Origin: Acidobacteriaceae bacterium
GTDB taxonomy: Bacteria > Acidobacteriota > Terriglobia > Terriglobales > Acidobacteriaceae
Reading direction: 5' to 3'
DNA length: 5,982 nucleotides
NCBI GenBank assembly: GCA_003156235.1
Contig: PMGP01000059.1
Coordinates: 1-5,982 of the forward strand
Position numbers and translations under genes: made by a program
The notes under the pieces: model-generated
What the model was told of the DNA's origin: nothing
Database searches by the model: none
Seen by the model: the letters and a program-made list of their open reading frames with translations, nothing else
Shown: positions 1-5,769 of the stretch, in pieces
Numbering within the stretch: position 1 is the first letter of the stretch
Layout of the letters: each line of letters opens with the position of its first letter

Positions 1-72
1 ATTCTTGCCAGCGCTCCTGAGATCGAGGCGTTCATCCGGGAAAACGACAGTAAACTCAAGACCAAGGTGTAG
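1..72 (+). CDS. 3' end of an unidentified gene (partial)
   Basis: An open frame enters from the left edge and stops at TAG (70-72). The 23 visible codons read as a charged, lysine-rich tail ending in the residues SKLKTKV, typical of a helical C-terminus of a cytoplasmic protein. Too little is present to assign a family. It ends about 50 bases before the left inverted repeat of the mobile element, so the insertion did not visibly interrupt it. The coding call rests only on the frame being open and on plausible composition. Confidence 0.4.
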   Translation: MLASAPEIEAFIRENDSKLKTKV

Positions 73-121
73 CGAAGTCCACAACATCCTTCTGAGAAGC
101 ACCCCGAGTGGTAAGACGGAG

Positions 122-134
122 ATAACCGGCCAAT
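122..134 (+). repeat. Left terminal inverted repeat (13 bp)
   Basis: The sequence ATAACCGGCCAAT is the exact reverse complement of 4070-4082. The base next to it on the outer side (121) does not extend the match. A second short block, CTGCCC at 145-150, also pairs with GGGCAG at 4062-4067, but its distance from the repeat differs on the two sides (10 versus 2 bases), so it may be chance. The repeat is the likely recombinase-binding arm or core site at the left end. Confidence 0.75.
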
Positions 135-200
135 AATTTGATTCCTGCCCTACGGCCTGTAGGTAAGAAGGTATATTTTCTTTCAGTTGAGTTTTCTTCA

Positions 201-220
201 GGAGGCGGGGCTCCGCTTCC
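201..220 (+). promoter_or_regulatory. Hairpin in the left non-coding end of the element
   Basis: Positions 201-208 (GGAGGCGG) can pair with 213-220 (CCGCTTCC) around the loop GGCT. This gives an 8-bp stem with one G-T pair, rich in G and C. No T-tract follows, so it does not look like an intrinsic terminator. It lies 42 bases upstream of the likely start region of the first gene and 66 bases inside the left repeat. It could be a leader-RNA structure or a folded single-strand recognition site. A TATATT at 172-177 could serve as a -10 box, but I see no good -35 box for it. Confidence 0.35.
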
Positions 221-265
221 GGCGATGATCTTGGCGGGTCTTTGGCGAAGGCGGAACCCCTGTGA

Positions 266-802
266 AGTACGATCCTCTTTATCCCAGTCTCCGTCCCGCT
301 GTGCAAGCTTGCCACCGACTGGGCAGAAGACTGCGACAAGATTATTTTACGCCGATGCCCGGTTTGTGAACGGAATTCGATCGTCGGTCACGGTCGTCGC
401 CGCAAGCAGGCTCACGACGAGCATCACGACTGGATCTGGATTCATCGCGGCCGGTGTATTGATTGCGGGACAACCTTCACCTTTCTTCCGATGTTCTCTC
501 TTCCGTACACGCATTACAGTTTGTTTGCGCGTTTCCAGGCGTTGCTGATGCGTTTCGTGGAGCACTGCTCGTGGGAAATGGCATTGCCCAAGCTCCAAGA
601 TCCTGATCGGTTGCCTGATCCGTCCACCGTCCGTCGCTGGTCGAGTGGCTTGGACTGTTCTCAACTGGGTTCTTCCTTTCTCAGCCAGACCCTCACTCGC
701 GTGGTTCACTGGCTGGCGCGCAGTCATCAGGCTGCTGATGAAACAGGGCCGTTATCCTGGATAACTCCGTCTCTTGAAGTGCTCAGTACCCTGCGTCTGT
801 GA
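266..802 (+). CDS. Zinc-ribbon, HTH-like protein of DUF6431 type, start unclear
   Basis: The frame is open from just after a TGA (263-265) to the TGA at 800-802, about 178 codons. The product is probably a DNA-binding accessory protein of the element. It carries a zinc ribbon of two Cys pairs, CPVC (356-367) and CIDC (455-466), separated by a basic stretch (GRRRKQ) and an aromatic WIWIHRG segment. A helical region follows, with DPSTVRRW (about 617-640) looking like a helix-turn-helix recognition segment. Composition and motif order match what I remember of DUF6431 proteins, which are of similar length. The first ATG in frame (491) would cut off the whole zinc ribbon. A GTG at 262-264 is exactly one base out of frame, preceded by a weak AAGG at 249-252. 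The gene may therefore use a non-standard start (for example CTG at 299), or be damaged by a one-base change. Product call fair, start poor. Confidence 0.6.
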   Translation, partial: STILFIPVSVPLCKLATDWAEDCDKIILRRCPVCERNSIVGHGRRRKQAHDEHHDWIWIHRGRCIDCGTTFTFLPMFSLPYTHYSLFARFQALLMRFVEHCSWEMALPKLQDPDRLPDPSTVRRWSSGLDCSQLGSSFLSQTLTRVVHWLARSHQAADETGPLSWITPSLEVLSTLRL

Positions 803-884
803 GAAAAACTCTTTCACCCACCATCCTTGCCTGGGATTGTAGGCGTCCTGCTCCTACGCTGGGCTCCGGAGGCGAAAAAACGCT

Positions 885-1874
885 GTGGGCGAAGACGTCG
901 AAGCACTCAAGCGGCGGTTGCCGCTTCTGGAGTATCTGCGGCAGTATAACTGGGTTGGTCAGCCTGTGGGTCGATCCGAGTTTGTCGGACTCTGTCCGTT
1001 GCACGAGGAGACCCGACCCTCGTTCTATGTCAACACGCGCAAAGATGTTTTCTACTGCCACGGCTGCGGACAGGGCGGCGATCTGATTCGCTTTATCCAG
1101 TTGTCCCGCCATCTTTCCTTCCGCCAGAGTCTCGCCTGCCTGGATACGCAGGCCACTCTTGTAGACGACTCCTCTGCGGTGCTTGAGAAGGCTGCAGATT
1201 TCTATCAGCAGCAACTCGATCATTACCCGGAAGCGATGCGCTATCTCAACCAGCGCGGACTGTATGACCCCGCACTGATTGGCGAGTTCGAGATCGGTTA
1301 CGCGCCCGGCGGAAGTCTGCGCCGTCATCTTACGGCACAGGGTTATTCCTTCGATTTGCTGCGGCAAGTCGGCCTGATCAATGTGAACGGATCCGACGCT
1401 TTCTATCAGCGCATCGTCTTCCCGCTGCGCCAAGGCGAACACATCGTCAACCTCTACGGCCGCAGCATCGGCACTGCCTTTGCGCATCGCTTTCTACCCG
1501 GCACCAAGGGCGGCTTGTATGCGTGGGAAAAAGTCAGGCACTGCCCCGAGGTGATTCTCGTCGAGGGCCTGTTCGACTATGCCGTATTGCGGCAGGCGGG
1601 CTTTTACAACGTCACCTGTTCGCTGGGAACCCATCTCAACGCGGACCAGTTTCTGGAACTGTGCGACGGTCCGCGCACCGTCTATCTCACCTTCGACGTC
1701 GACGCCAACCAGAGCGGCCAGCAAGCCGCCGTGCAACTGGCTCTGCGTCTCAGCGCACGTGGCATTACTGCCCGGCGCGTTCTTCTGCCACAGGGTCACG
1801 ATCCTAACTCTTTCTTCGTTGAAGGTGGCAACACGCAACAGTTCCAGTCTCTCGTGGAGGCCGCGCAGCCATGA
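885..1874 (+). CDS. DnaG-like primase: CHC2 zinc finger plus TOPRIM, 329 aa
   Basis: A primase-type protein expected to bind single-stranded DNA and make RNA primers. Residues 37-61 form a CHC2 zinc finger with C37, H40, C58 and C61 (CPLH and CHGCGQGGD), where the bacterial DnaG family has CPFH and CFGCGxGGD. A DnaG-core-like stretch (FYQRIVFPL, then YGRS) follows in the middle. The TOPRIM fold near the C-terminus has its glutamate at E227 in LVEG and the metal-binding pair D271 and D273 in FDVDANQSG. Full-length DnaG is about 600 residues. Here the DnaB-helicase-binding tail is missing, so it is unlikely to be the chromosomal primase. The start is GTG at 885, since a stop at 840-842 closes the frame upstream; GGAGG at 868-872 is a rather distant ribosome site. 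It overlaps the next gene by ATGA. Confidence 0.88.
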   Translation: MGEDVEALKRRLPLLEYLRQYNWVGQPVGRSEFVGLCPLHEETRPSFYVNTRKDVFYCHGCGQGGDLIRFIQLSRHLSFRQSLACLDTQATLVDDSSAVLEKAADFYQQQLDHYPEAMRYLNQRGLYDPALIGEFEIGYAPGGSLRRHLTAQGYSFDLLRQVGLINVNGSDAFYQRIVFPLRQGEHIVNLYGRSIGTAFAHRFLPGTKGGLYAWEKVRHCPEVILVEGLFDYAVLRQAGFYNVTCSLGTHLNADQFLELCDGPRTVYLTFDVDANQSGQQAAVQLALRLSARGITARRVLLPQGHDPNSFFVEGGNTQQFQSLVEAAQP

Positions 1875-2917
1875 AGTTCCGCGTCCTACGTCAGAAGACA
1901 CCATCGGGCGCACACAGCCCGATTCACGTGGTCGAGCAAGACACCGGTCAGGGCGTCGCTTGGATTAACCGCTTCCTGGACCGCGAGTATGTTCGCCGTC
2001 TTTCAGATAAGACCCTGTATAGCTACGCACACAGCCTGCTATACTTCGTGCGCTGGTGGGAGAGCGTTCACCACACCGGCGATATCTCCTTGGAAGACCT
2101 CACCGAATCGACCCTGCTCGATTACGTGCGCTATCAGTCTGGCCGACAACCTCAGCCTTCTGCCTCCACCATCAACGACCGCGTCGCTACCGCCGATCGC
2201 GCCATCCGCAACGAGTTCCCAGACGCTCCCTGTCAGGTGGCGCACGGCTTTCATCAGTCCTTCCTGCACCGCAGGCCAATGGGCCTGGGCCGGCCAAGGT
2301 TCGAGTTAAGCAGACTGCGCATAAAGGAACCCAGGCTCAACATCGTCCCGCTCTCGGTCGATGAAGTAGCGCGCTTCTGGTCCAGTTTCCGTAGCGCGCG
2401 CGACCTGGCCATCGTGGGCCTGATGCTCATGCAAGGACTTCGCTCCGCCGAAGTGCTGGCTATGAACCCGGAAGACGTGTTGCTCTCCGAAGGCCAGCTC
2501 CGTGTGCGTGGCAAGGGCAGCAAGCTGCGCTACCTCCCTCTGGCGCCGGAAACCACGCAACTGATTGATCACTATCTGCGCCTGGAACGGCCCAATCCCT
2601 GCTCTGCCGCGCTGTTCGTCGTGCTCAAGGGGCCAGCACGCGGAACTCGCATGACTCCTGCAGGACTGCGCTCCCTGTTCCGCTACCATCGCCGCACCAC
2701 CGGCATCCAGCTTGCCAACCCGCACCGCTTCAGACACACCTTCGCCTCGGATATGGTGCGTGCCGGTATTAGCTTGCCCGCGCTCATGCAACTGATGGGA
2801 CACTCCGACATCGAAACCACACTGCACTATGTGCAGGTCTCTCCGCAGGACGTTTACCTTCAGTATGCCCGCGCCGCGGCTCAGTGCATCCGCCCTCTGA
2901 CTAGGAGCGCCTCATGA
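1871..2917 (+). CDS. Tyrosine recombinase 1 (transposase/integrase), 348 aa
   Basis: A site-specific recombinase of the XerC/XerD-lambda integrase superfamily, expected to cleave and rejoin the element ends through a phosphotyrosine intermediate. The N-terminal part (about residues 25-115) is the helical DNA-binding SAM-like domain. The catalytic domain shows R191 in GLRSAEV, K215 in the hairpin GKGSK, H285 and R288 in HRFRHTFA, H311 in MGHSD, and the nucleophile Y320, nine residues after H311 as is normal. Nothing essential is missing, so it looks active. The ATG (1871) overlaps the primase stop by four bases, with GGAGG at 1856-1860, so the two are translationally coupled. Its own stop overlaps the next gene's ATG the same way. 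Confidence 0.93.
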   Translation: MKFRVLRQKTPSGAHSPIHVVEQDTGQGVAWINRFLDREYVRRLSDKTLYSYAHSLLYFVRWWESVHHTGDISLEDLTESTLLDYVRYQSGRQPQPSASTINDRVATADRAIRNEFPDAPCQVAHGFHQSFLHRRPMGLGRPRFELSRLRIKEPRLNIVPLSVDEVARFWSSFRSARDLAIVGLMLMQGLRSAEVLAMNPEDVLLSEGQLRVRGKGSKLRYLPLAPETTQLIDHYLRLERPNPCSAALFVVLKGPARGTRMTPAGLRSLFRYHRRTTGIQLANPHRFRHTFASDMVRAGISLPALMQLMGHSDIETTLHYVQVSPQDVYLQYARAAAQCIRPLTRSAS

Positions 2918-4053
2918 AGCGCTGGCGCCGTCCTCCACTCCAGCATCCTCTGGTGCCGGCCTTCGAGCGCGCTGTTGAGTCCATCTGCACCGCACTCACA
3001 CCGGGAAGCAAACGTCACTACAACATGACGGTGCGTAATTTCCTCGTCTATCTGGCCGCCGATCACCCCGAGGTCACCCGTCTAGAGCAACTGTGCCGCG
3101 ATCCTCACATCCTCGGATGGATGTCCCGCATGCGTTCGCAAACGCCATCCTTGGCGACCGTGACCTGCATCGGCCGACTCATCGCTCTGCGCTCGATCTT
3201 CAGCGAACTGGCCTGGACAAGCCAATATGTTGAACTCGCTCGTCTGGTCCGCGACGAGGATATTCCGCGCACACCGCAGAGTTTGCCACGACCGCTCACC
3301 GCAGAGCAGGACCAGCTCTTGCAGCAGGAGTTCCTCCGCCGCAACGATCTGGGCGGAAATGTCTTCTTGTTGCTCCGCCACACCGGCATGCGCATCGGAG
3401 AGTGTGCGGACTTGTCCTTCGATTGTCTTCGCTCCATCGGTCCGGATCAATGGACCATACATGTACCGCTCGGCAAACTCAAAACCGAACGCATGGTCCC
3501 CATCGATGCTGCAGCGTCTATCCTCGTCCAACGGCTTCGATTCTTCCGTTTCCTCGATCCGCTGCCTCCCGACGGTCGGCTGCTGGCCCGTCCAGGAAGC
3601 AAAGTAGCTCTCGTCGTGCAACTCCGCGATTACCTGCATCTGGTCTGTCACGCTCTCGGCCTCTCCACAAGCATCGTCCCGCACCAATTCAGACATACCT
3701 ACGCCACGGAAATGCTGCGCTCCGGTGTAAGCTTCCCCGTCCTGATGAAGTTACTCGGCCACAAAAATCCCGACATGACCATGCGCTATGTCGATGTGGC
3801 CTTGACCGATCTCCAGCGTGAGTTTCAACTGGCTCGCTCCAAACCAAAACATCTGGCTCCGCAACCCAAAGCATCATCCGTGATTCAACGAACTGGTTTT
3901 GACGGCCTCATCGACTCCTTGCTCGCCACCCAACATGCACTGGTGATGTTCCGCCGCTCACTACCAAGCGGTGACTCTCGCTCTCGCCTCGACCGGCTCT
4001 CAAACCGCCTCACCAAGATCCTCGCCGAAATACGCAAACTTCGCACCACCTGA
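2914..4053 (+). CDS. Tyrosine recombinase 2 with C-terminal extension, 379 aa
   Basis: A second member of the tyrosine recombinase superfamily, distinct in sequence from its neighbour. Catalytic residues are R160 in GMRIGE, K188 in the hairpin GKLKTE, H257 and R260 in HQFRHTYA, H283 in LGHKNPD, and the nucleophile Y292 in MRYVDV. The complete set suggests an active enzyme that works with recombinase 1, perhaps one per end or strand. After the tyrosine the protein runs on for 87 residues, longer than the usual short tail. This part is basic, with a likely helical end (SRLDRLSNRLTKILAEIRKL), and might mediate protein contacts or DNA binding. The ATG overlaps the previous stop (ATGA), with AGGAG at 2903-2907. 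The right inverted repeat begins 16 bases after the stop. Confidence 0.93.
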   Translation: MKRWRRPPLQHPLVPAFERAVESICTALTPGSKRHYNMTVRNFLVYLAADHPEVTRLEQLCRDPHILGWMSRMRSQTPSLATVTCIGRLIALRSIFSELAWTSQYVELARLVRDEDIPRTPQSLPRPLTAEQDQLLQQEFLRRNDLGGNVFLLLRHTGMRIGECADLSFDCLRSIGPDQWTIHVPLGKLKTERMVPIDAAASILVQRLRFFRFLDPLPPDGRLLARPGSKVALVVQLRDYLHLVCHALGLSTSIVPHQFRHTYATEMLRSGVSFPVLMKLLGHKNPDMTMRYVDVALTDLQREFQLARSKPKHLAPQPKASSVIQRTGFDGLIDSLLATQHALVMFRRSLPSGDSRSRLDRLSNRLTKILAEIRKLRTT

Positions 4054-4069
4054 ATGAAAATGGGCAGAG

Positions 4070-4082
4070 ATTGGCCGGTTAT
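4070..4082 (-). repeat. Right terminal inverted repeat (13 bp)
   Basis: ATTGGCCGGTTAT is an exact reverse complement of the left repeat at 122-134. It lies 16 bases after the stop of recombinase 2 and is followed by a more AT-rich stretch (GACGATTTTTCG). GACG begins directly after this repeat and also occurs at 115-118, three bases before the left repeat. That is not aligned well enough to call a target duplication. Confidence 0.75.
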
Positions 4083-4177
4083 GACGATTTTTCGTAAATC
4101 CAAAATTCATTCTGGCGGCATGGGCGTTTGCCGGGACCTATTTTCCATTAATGCGCTAAAGCCAGTTCGATGAGTGA
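4083..4177. other. Non-coding flank right of the element
   Basis: This AT-richer stretch holds stop codons in the frame of the following remnant (TAA at 4157, TGA at 4175). I found no gene, tRNA-like fold or clear promoter in it. It is probably host DNA from before the insertion. Confidence 0.4.
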
Positions 4178-4471
4178 CTTGTCCTAAATGCGGCGTTTAA
4201 GAACGATGCGCTTCATGCCCGCACCCTCCAGACTTTGAATCGGAATATTTTGCACCGCCTTCGTAGGGGTATCCAGGAGTAAATTGAGCAAGGAAGCGAA
4301 GCCGTACACACCACCGGCTCAGCCCAGGCCGGGAATGACACCTTCAAGGCTCCGCCTCCAACCGCTGAGGAAGAGAAAGGTGTGTACAAGGACATCACTG
4401 ACGCCAACTGGCGTGGTCTTGCTCATCCCCTTGGCGCAGAGAACCTGAGGTCGATCCTCAGAAGACTATGA
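4178..4471 (+). pseudogene. Gene remnant with an in-frame stop, unidentified
   Basis: After a TGA at 4175-4177 one + frame reads like protein (NDALHARTLQTLNRN, then RLRRGIQE), hits TAA at 4280-4282, and continues in the same frame to TGA 4469-4471 with a coding-like third-base pattern (for example GVYKDITDANWRGL). No ATG or GTG start lies in either half, although AGGAG (4275-4279) stands just before the internal stop. I read it as the decayed 3' part of one gene, or of two small genes. The family is not recognised. The minus-strand frame over 4213-4407 has a less protein-like composition and seems to be a shadow. Alternatively the second half could be a small gene with an ATT start at 4283. 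Weak call. Confidence 0.3.
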
Positions 4472-4496
4472 AGAATTTGAAAATTAAAGATTGTGA

Positions 4497-4520
4497 AAGG
4501 GGCTCTTTTCAGAGCCCCTT
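4497..4520 (-). terminator. Hairpin terminator of the minus-strand gene pair
   Basis: AAGGGGCTC (4497-4505) pairs perfectly with GAGCCCCTT (4512-4520), a 9-bp GC-rich stem with a six-base loop. Read on the minus strand, the first arm contains the last codons of the small gene, the stop TGA falls in the loop region, and a loosely T-rich run (TTTCACAATCTTTAATTTT) follows. On the + strand no T-tract follows, so it mainly serves the minus-strand genes. It may also stop weak convergent transcription. Confidence 0.6.
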
Positions 4521-4877
4521 GGACTTCAGGTACATATGGATGAGATGGAGTGAGTCTGCGTAGGCTTCCCACAGCGGGAAAGCGTGATTTAGAAACTTCC
4601 CGGTCTTCGCCGCTTCCTTCATGTCTTGAAGCTTCTCGGTCTTCAAAGCTTCTGCTCTGGCCTTCGCCGTCTCTATCGCGTCTTCAATCCACAGATGCAG
4701 TGGGTCATCACTCGGCAATCCTTCAATGCGCTTCGTCAGCACCTTGCAAGCCTTCTCCAATGCCTTTGCGAGATACTTTGGCTCACCGTTCCTGACTGTA
4801 TCTGCATCTGCTTCATGACCGCGTCCTTTGGCTCCCCAAATATCACCGAATTTGTACTCGATTTGTACAGCGTCCAT
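4509..4877 (-). CDS. Small helical protein of unknown function, 122 aa
   Basis: No family is recognised. The protein is soluble-looking with no signal peptide or membrane segment. An N-terminal part with glycines and acidic residues (GRGHEADADTV, about 18-28) is followed by long amphipathic helices (about 35-52, 60-92 and 99-118) rich in Ala, Lys, Glu and Leu, so a helical bundle or dimer is likely. It has a single cysteine (C44). The start is well supported: minus-strand AGAAGGAGA stands seven bases before the ATG. It lies 64 bases downstream of the membrane-protein gene on the same strand and ends in the hairpin terminator, so the two may form an operon. Real gene likely, role unknown. Confidence 0.7.
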   Translation of the reverse strand: MDAVQIEYKFGDIWGAKGRGHEADADTVRNGEPKYLAKALEKACKVLTKRIEGLPSDDPLHLWIEDAIETAKARAEALKTEKLQDMKEAAKTGKFLNHAFPLWEAYADSLHLIHMYLKSKGL

Positions 4878-4941
4878 GTTTTTTCTCCTTCTGTATCAGT
4901 GTAAACCATCTACGTTTGGCTGATTACTTCTTCGGTAGTGT

Positions 4942-5634
4942 CTATTCGTGGCACGTCCAGTCCGTGGTGTAGCGATGCAACTCATGGTTGTACGGATCGA
5001 CCGTGAAGCACATCCGCGTGACGTGTGGTGTTGCGCCTCTTTGTTTTTTGTCGGTGAACATATCCCAATACTTGACCTCAATGAAGACCAACAGAACTCC
5101 ATTCTTCATGGCTGCTTTCTCTAACCTTTCCTTGCACAACTCAAAGCTAATCTCACAAACCAGAAAGTAATGCCCGCTCGTCGTCAATGCACTTCTTGGC
5201 AGTGATAAGGGCTCCAACGGCCTACCCGGGACTTGCGAGTCAGCATCCTGAACATCAATCAAATTGGATATTGAACATACTTGGGCAGAAGTCCTGCCTC
5301 TGTTTATGCCAGTGATTTTGCATTTATCAGCATCAGTGCTTCGTTTTCTTGATCTTCTTCTAATCACAATCACTGCCCGTTCTGAGTTCACGAAGCCATG
5401 TGCAGAGAGGGCTCCAAACTTTGCTGCCTGAGCCGTTTCGTAAGACTGCCAACCAATGACAATCAGCGTAAAGATTACCGCCCAAGCAGCGATGCCTTCG
5501 GGAAAAGCAATGAGTGGATGCCACCATTCAACACAATTCAAAACCCGCTCTGGATCAGGAAACAGATAGGTCCCCACTGAGACCAAAACAACAATGCCAG
5601 CGAACAGACCAAGGACAGTCAATATCTTTTTCAT
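4942..5634 (-). CDS. Two-helix membrane protein with C-terminal 'ERA' domain, 230 aa
   Basis: Function unknown. The N-terminus is KK followed by a hydrophobic helix (about residues 4-24). A second membrane helix (about 47-62, GIAAWAVIFTLIVIGW) follows, then a short alanine-rich helix (ETAQAAKFGALSAHGFVNSERA) leading to a beta-rich domain with an N-x-GRTSA segment and, near the end, EVKYWDMF and TRMCFT. This order (two helices, an Ala-rich linker, 'ERA', 'N-G-R-T-x-A', 'Y-x-D-x-F') is one I recall from uncharacterised membrane proteins common in Acidobacteriota and Proteobacteria. The soluble domain probably lies on the cytoplasmic side. I prefer ATG at 5632-5634 because lysines then directly precede the first helix; an upstream in-frame ATG (5686-5688) would add 18 residues. 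Neither has a clear ribosome site. Confidence 0.68.
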   Translation of the reverse strand: MKKILTVLGLFAGIVVLVSVGTYLFPDPERVLNCVEWWHPLIAFPEGIAAWAVIFTLIVIGWQSYETAQAAKFGALSAHGFVNSERAVIVIRRRSRKRSTDADKCKITGINRGRTSAQVCSISNLIDVQDADSQVPGRPLEPLSLPRSALTTSGHYFLVCEISFELCKERLEKAAMKNGVLLVFIEVKYWDMFTDKKQRGATPHVTRMCFTVDPYNHELHRYTTDWTCHE

Positions 5635-5769
5635 GATACCCGAACTGTACCAAAAAAGAATCCCTGCACGCAATGCACCGGGATTCATAAATTGAAGAGA
5701 CGGCTACCGACGAAATTGATCCCCTGAAGTCGCCAAGGCTCCGCTGATCAGCTTCTGCGGCGTTCAGAG
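5635..5769. other. Intergenic stretch upstream of the membrane-protein gene
   Basis: Probable promoter region of the minus-strand pair. On the minus strand TTGCGT followed 18 bases later by TACAGT could be a weak sigma-70-type promoter just upstream of the ATG at 5634, but the match is poor. A 10-bp palindrome (GCTGATCAGC, 5743-5752) is present with no clear role. The longest open frame here (minus, to 5833) has the composition of a shadow. Confidence 0.3.

Larger units (their letters stand above)
122..4082 (+). mobile_element. Transposon-like element with two tyrosine recombinases, a primase-like protein and a zinc-ribbon protein
   Basis: The segment is bounded by a perfect 13-bp inverted repeat (ATAACCGGCCAAT at 122-134 and its reverse complement at 4070-4082). 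It contains four same-strand genes with almost no spare DNA on the right: the last stop codon lies 16 bases from the right repeat. On the left, about 130 bases of non-coding DNA precede the first gene. I see no convincing target-site duplication outside the repeats, which fits tyrosine-recombinase chemistry, since that need not duplicate the target. Known multi-recombinase elements are Tn554 (TnpA, TnpB and a small TnpC) and RIT elements (three recombinases). This one has two recombinases plus a DnaG-like protein, so it is neither. The exact outer ends and mobility are inferred. Confidence 0.72.

Noticed and set aside
138..548. + strand frame starting at TTG 138
   Set aside because: It overlaps the zinc-ribbon frame, which has two CxxC pairs and a family-like composition; this one has Arg/Ser/Thr-rich shadow composition.
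799..1086. + strand frame with GTG overlapping the zinc-ribbon stop
   Set aside because: The overlap looks attractive, but the frame runs out of phase through the CHC2 zinc finger and has no motif of its own.
783..1487. Long minus-strand open frame (234 codons) opposite the primase gene
   Set aside because: It is a shadow: the + strand carries clear CHC2 and TOPRIM motifs here, and the minus reading shows no family motif.
2306..2827. Minus-strand open frame opposite recombinase 1
   Set aside because: The + strand holds the catalytic recombinase residues, and the antisense reading is Gly/His-rich with no recognisable domain.
3082..3696. Minus-strand open frame (204 codons) opposite recombinase 2
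   Set aside because: It lies entirely antisense to the catalytic domain and has no ribosome site or motif.
115..4086. GACG near both element ends as a target-site duplication
   Set aside because: It abuts the right repeat but is three bases away from the left one, and it is only four bases long.
4345..5745. CAAGGCTCCGC occurring twice in the right flank
   Set aside because: An 11-base match is expected by chance in a window of this size, and the surroundings do not match.
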